Of a stretch of 30,533 nucleotides of DNA, positions 28,478-30,533 are shown piece by piece. Source of the DNA: Paulinella micropora (lineage: Eukaryota > Cercozoa > Imbricatea > Euglyphida); NCBI GenBank assembly GCA_009731375.1, contig BJOX01000199.1:423581-454113 (forward strand), given 5' to 3'. Positions within the stretch are counted from its first letter, which is position 1; each line of letters begins with the position of its first letter. Under the pieces are notes generated by a model, which saw only the letters and a program-made list of their open reading frames with translations, searched no databases and was not told the origin of the DNA. Made by a program: the position numbers and the translations under genes.

Positions 28478-28722
28478 TAATAGTGCTTCTCTGTCAATGG
28501 CTAATTCAAATCTGCACATGTGCCTCCATCGTCTCACCCGCGAGGAGAGTACGAAGATTTGACCGATAGCTCTACTGATAAACCCACAGGGCAGCTCCAA
28601 GCCTTCCAGACAGACCAATACCTTCAAAGCAACATACTTTGAAAATACTGGCACCGACGGAAATCGAACTGGCGACAGGTCCCAGATGGTATTGACCTTG
28701 ACCACTGGGCTATCGCGGTGCC
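28415..28722 (-). mobile_element. tRNA-derived SINE, copy 3 (complete, diverged)
   Basis: The tail is (TAA)n at 28415-28482, the body 28483-28649 and the tRNA-like head 28722-28650. The 73-base head has a perfect 7 bp acceptor stem (GGCACCG / CGGTGCC) with A and B boxes as in copy 1. The T stem is imperfect, so it is not a working tRNA. The body differs from copy 1 by substitutions and by a ~12 bp insertion holding a small inverted repeat. Confidence 0.87.
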
Positions 28723-28726
28723 ATTC

Positions 28727-28780
<54 letters not shown>

Positions 28781-28844
28781 GTGCTTCTCTGTCAATGGCT
28801 GATGCATTTCTGCACATGCGCCTCCATCGTCTCACCCGTGAGGG
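28727..28844 (-). mobile_element. tRNA-derived SINE, copy 4 (cut by gap)
   Basis: A (TAA)n tail at 28727-28780 abuts the head of copy 3. The body 28781-28844 is identical to copy 2 over its length, then runs into N. Copies 3 and 4 are thus head to tail. Confidence 0.85.
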
Positions 28845-29197
28845 NNNNNNNNNNNNNNNNNNNNNNNNNNNNNNNNNNNNNNNNNNNNNNNNNNNNNNNN
28901 NNNNNNNNNNNNNNNNNNNNNNNNNNNNNNNNNNNNNNNNNNNNNNNNNNNNNNNNNNNNNNNNNNNNNNNNNNNNNNNNNNNNNNNNNNNNNNNNNNNN
29001 NNNNNNNNNNNNNNNNNNNNNNNNNNNNNNNNNNNNNNNNNNNNNNNNNNNNNNNNNNNNNNNNNNNNNNNNNNNNNNNNNNNNNNNNNNNNNNNNNNNN
29101 NNNNNNNNNNNNNNNNNNNNNNNNNNNNNNNNNNNNNNNNNNNNNNNNNNNNNNNNNNNNNNNNNNNNNNNNNNNNNNNNNNNNNNNNNNNNNNNNN
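28845..29197. other. Assembly gap (353 N)
   Basis: The gap is followed directly by a poly-C run of about 22 bases, which probably caused the break in assembly. Confidence 1.
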
Positions 29198-29795
29198 CCC
29201 CCCCCCCCCCCCCCCCCCCGGGCTGGGGTTCCCGAGGGGAGAGGCCCCCGGACCCCCCCTTTCCCGTCGACAGTTCAATTGCCGGAGGTACCAGCAGGAC
29301 GCAAGTGTAAGCTCTGGTGGCATAAAACCTTAAATCTCTGGTTTTTGTGCCACCCGCCACCAAAACTTTTTAATCTCCCAAGAGAGCGCACCGAGAGGTG
29401 TCGGGTACACCAAGCATCAGCCTCAAACTCCCTCAGGTGTGCGCAAACGGCGCCTGGTGGCGCAAAAACCTCAATTTTCCGGTGTGTGTATGCCACCCGG
29501 CGCGACAATTTTATATTTTCGAAGAGAGCTCATCAAGAGGTGTCAGATACACCAAATAACAGCCGCTAACTCCCTCTGGTGTGCGCAAACGGCGGCTGGT
29601 GGCACAAGACCTCAAGTTTCTGGTGTGGGTGCCACCCGCGACCAAACGGGTACGTACAATCGACGGGCTAGGGTTCCCGGGGGGAGGCCCCCCCGGACCC
29701 CTCCCTGCTGCCGTCGACAGGGTACGTTCAATTGCCGGAGGCACCGGCAAGTACTCCCCCCCCCCCCCCCCCCCCAAAAAAAAAAAAAAAAAAAA
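29198..29795. repeat. G/C-rich compound minisatellite with ~140 bp units
   Basis: Two levels are seen. Inner units of about 140 bp start near 29297, 29431 and 29571, with shared blocks GTGTGCGCAAACGGCG, GGTGGC.CAA.ACCT.AA.T, GTGCCACCCG, GAGAG.GC and AGAGGTGTC.G(A/G)TACACCAA. They are flanked by two direct copies of a block starting GGGCT(G/A)GGGTTCCCG and containing GTCGACAG and TTCAATTGCCGGAGG (29219-29292 and 29662-29744). The second copy ends in poly-C then poly-A before a 10 N gap. Confidence 0.85.
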
Positions 29796-29805
29796 NNNNN
29801 NNNNN
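29796..29805. other. Assembly gap (10 N) after poly-C/poly-A
   Basis: The gap lies in an A-rich run after 19 or so C, again suggesting a homopolymer break with placeholder length. Confidence 0.95.
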
Positions 29806-29814
29806 ACAAAAAAA

Positions 29815-30318
29815 AAAGGAAATTTGGCATTCAGGACACTCCCCACGCAAATATTTGCGTGAATTCCTGAAAAATCATACCAGCATCAAGGTCGAGTCTG
29901 GGGCTAGCCACCCTGATGTATGTATGTATGTATGTATGTATGTATATATGTATGTATGATTGTATGTATGTTTGTATGCTATGTTATGTTATGTTATGTT
30001 ATGTCATGTTATGCAATGTTATGTTATGTTATGTTATGTATGTCATGTTATGTTATGTTATGTTATGTTATGTTATGTTTATGGTTATTTCCCAACTCCT
30101 CCTGGTTCGCACAAACCATGATTTATTCAGATGGGAAAGCAGAAAATAGGCTTAAAAAAACAAGGAAATTTGGCATTCAGGATACTCCCCTAACGCAAAT
30201 ATTTGCGTGAATTCCAAAATAAGTATATCAGCATCAACATCGAGTCTGGGGCTAGCCACTCTGCCAATATGAGTTCCCAACTCCTCCTGGTTCCCACAAA
30301 CCATGATTTATTCCGACA
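29815..30318. repeat. Tandem duplication of a ~150 bp block, one copy split by a microsatellite
   Basis: Copy 1 is 29815-29912 plus 30088-30135 and copy 2 is 30160-30318. Shared blocks are AAGGAAATTTGGCATTCAGG, ACGCAAATATTTGCGTGAAT, TCGAGTCTGGGGCTAGCCAC, CCCAACTCCTCCTGGTT and CACAAACCATGATTTATTC. In copy 1 about 170 bp of TATG/TTATG repeats sit between the two halves, where copy 2 has only a short CTGCCAATATGAG. Confidence 0.88.
29913..30083. repeat. (TATG)n to (TTATG)n microsatellite
   Basis: TATG units (29913-29977) pass into five-base TTATG units (29978-30080). The change of unit length keeps several frames open by chance. Confidence 0.95.
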
Positions 30319-30412
30319 GGGGTGCCGAAATGCGGGGTGGGGGTGGGATACACAATTTTGATTTCCCCCCTCCCCCCAAACCCCCGACCCCCTTGACCAA
30401 CACCTTTCAGGG
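30319..30412. other. G-rich then C-rich spacer before the last SINE
   Basis: A run GCGGGGTGGGGGTGGG is followed by CCCCCCTCCCCCC and CCCCCGACCCCC. The two halves could pair with each other. No gene is seen. Confidence 0.5.
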
Positions 30413-30445
<33 letters not shown>

Positions 30446-30533
30446 GTGGTGCTTCTCTGTCAATGGCTGATGCATTTCTGCACATGCGCCTCCATCGTCT
30501 CACCCGTGAGGGGAGTACGAAGAATTGACGATA
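30413..30533 (-). mobile_element. tRNA-derived SINE, copy 5 (cut by window end)
   Basis: A (TAA)n tail at 30413-30445 is followed by the body from 30449, matching copies 1, 2 and 4 to the last base. The head lies beyond the window. Confidence 0.85.

Noticed and set aside
28650-28722. A tRNA gene on the minus strand
   Set aside because: The acceptor stem is perfect but the T stem does not pair, and the same head is joined to a SINE body and a TAA tail in several copies.

Overview
This window is non-coding, repeat-rich DNA from a eukaryotic nuclear genome, read from a draft assembly with four N gaps. It holds LTR retrotransposons with Gag and Pol, tRNA-derived SINEs, a spliced transposase-like relic with a clean GT-AG intron, and long TATG and TAA microsatellites. 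No rRNA, functional tRNA or confident host gene is visible. The species cannot be named from the sequence. A protist, alga or invertebrate would fit, but that is an impression, not a result.

Layout. 1-5400: AT-rich DNA with TATG/CATA microsatellites, a ~125 bp minisatellite, one copy (A) of an old dispersed repeat, and weak coding candidates. 5400-7140: a plus-strand Gag-like gene broken by a 26 bp tandem duplication and at least one other frameshift, running into a hairpin-rich satellite (7155-7930). 8239-9690: a minus-strand transposase-like pseudogene with a recognisable intron, followed by a ~100 bp minisatellite. 10331-25593: two nested Ty1/copia-type retrotransposons, both on the minus strand. 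25604-26273: copy B of the dispersed repeat. 26940-30533: a cluster of at least five tRNA-derived SINE copies with (TAA)n tails, plus G/C-rich minisatellites and a ~150 bp tandem duplication.

Nested elements. The older element (here CopE2) has 263-266 bp LTRs at 10331-10596 and 25331-25593. It encodes decayed gag, protease, integrase, RT and RNase H, and a small extra ORF after pol. The younger element (CopE1, 11078-19096) inserted into that extra ORF. CopE1 has 445 bp LTRs differing at two positions and a direct repeat CTATGAC on both sides. Its open frames give Gag, a segment with a MYND-type zinc finger, protease, integrase, and RT/RNase H. In both elements the primer-binding site contains TTATGAGC, complementary to a tRNA-Met anticodon loop, which suggests half-tRNA priming as in Drosophila copia. 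Translation appears to start at or inside the LTR/PBS junction.

The most interesting points are the MYND finger inside the CopE1 polyprotein, the loss of RT catalytic aspartates in a copy whose LTRs are nearly identical, the extra ORF after pol in CopE2 that overlaps the pol stop by ATGA, and the SINE family.
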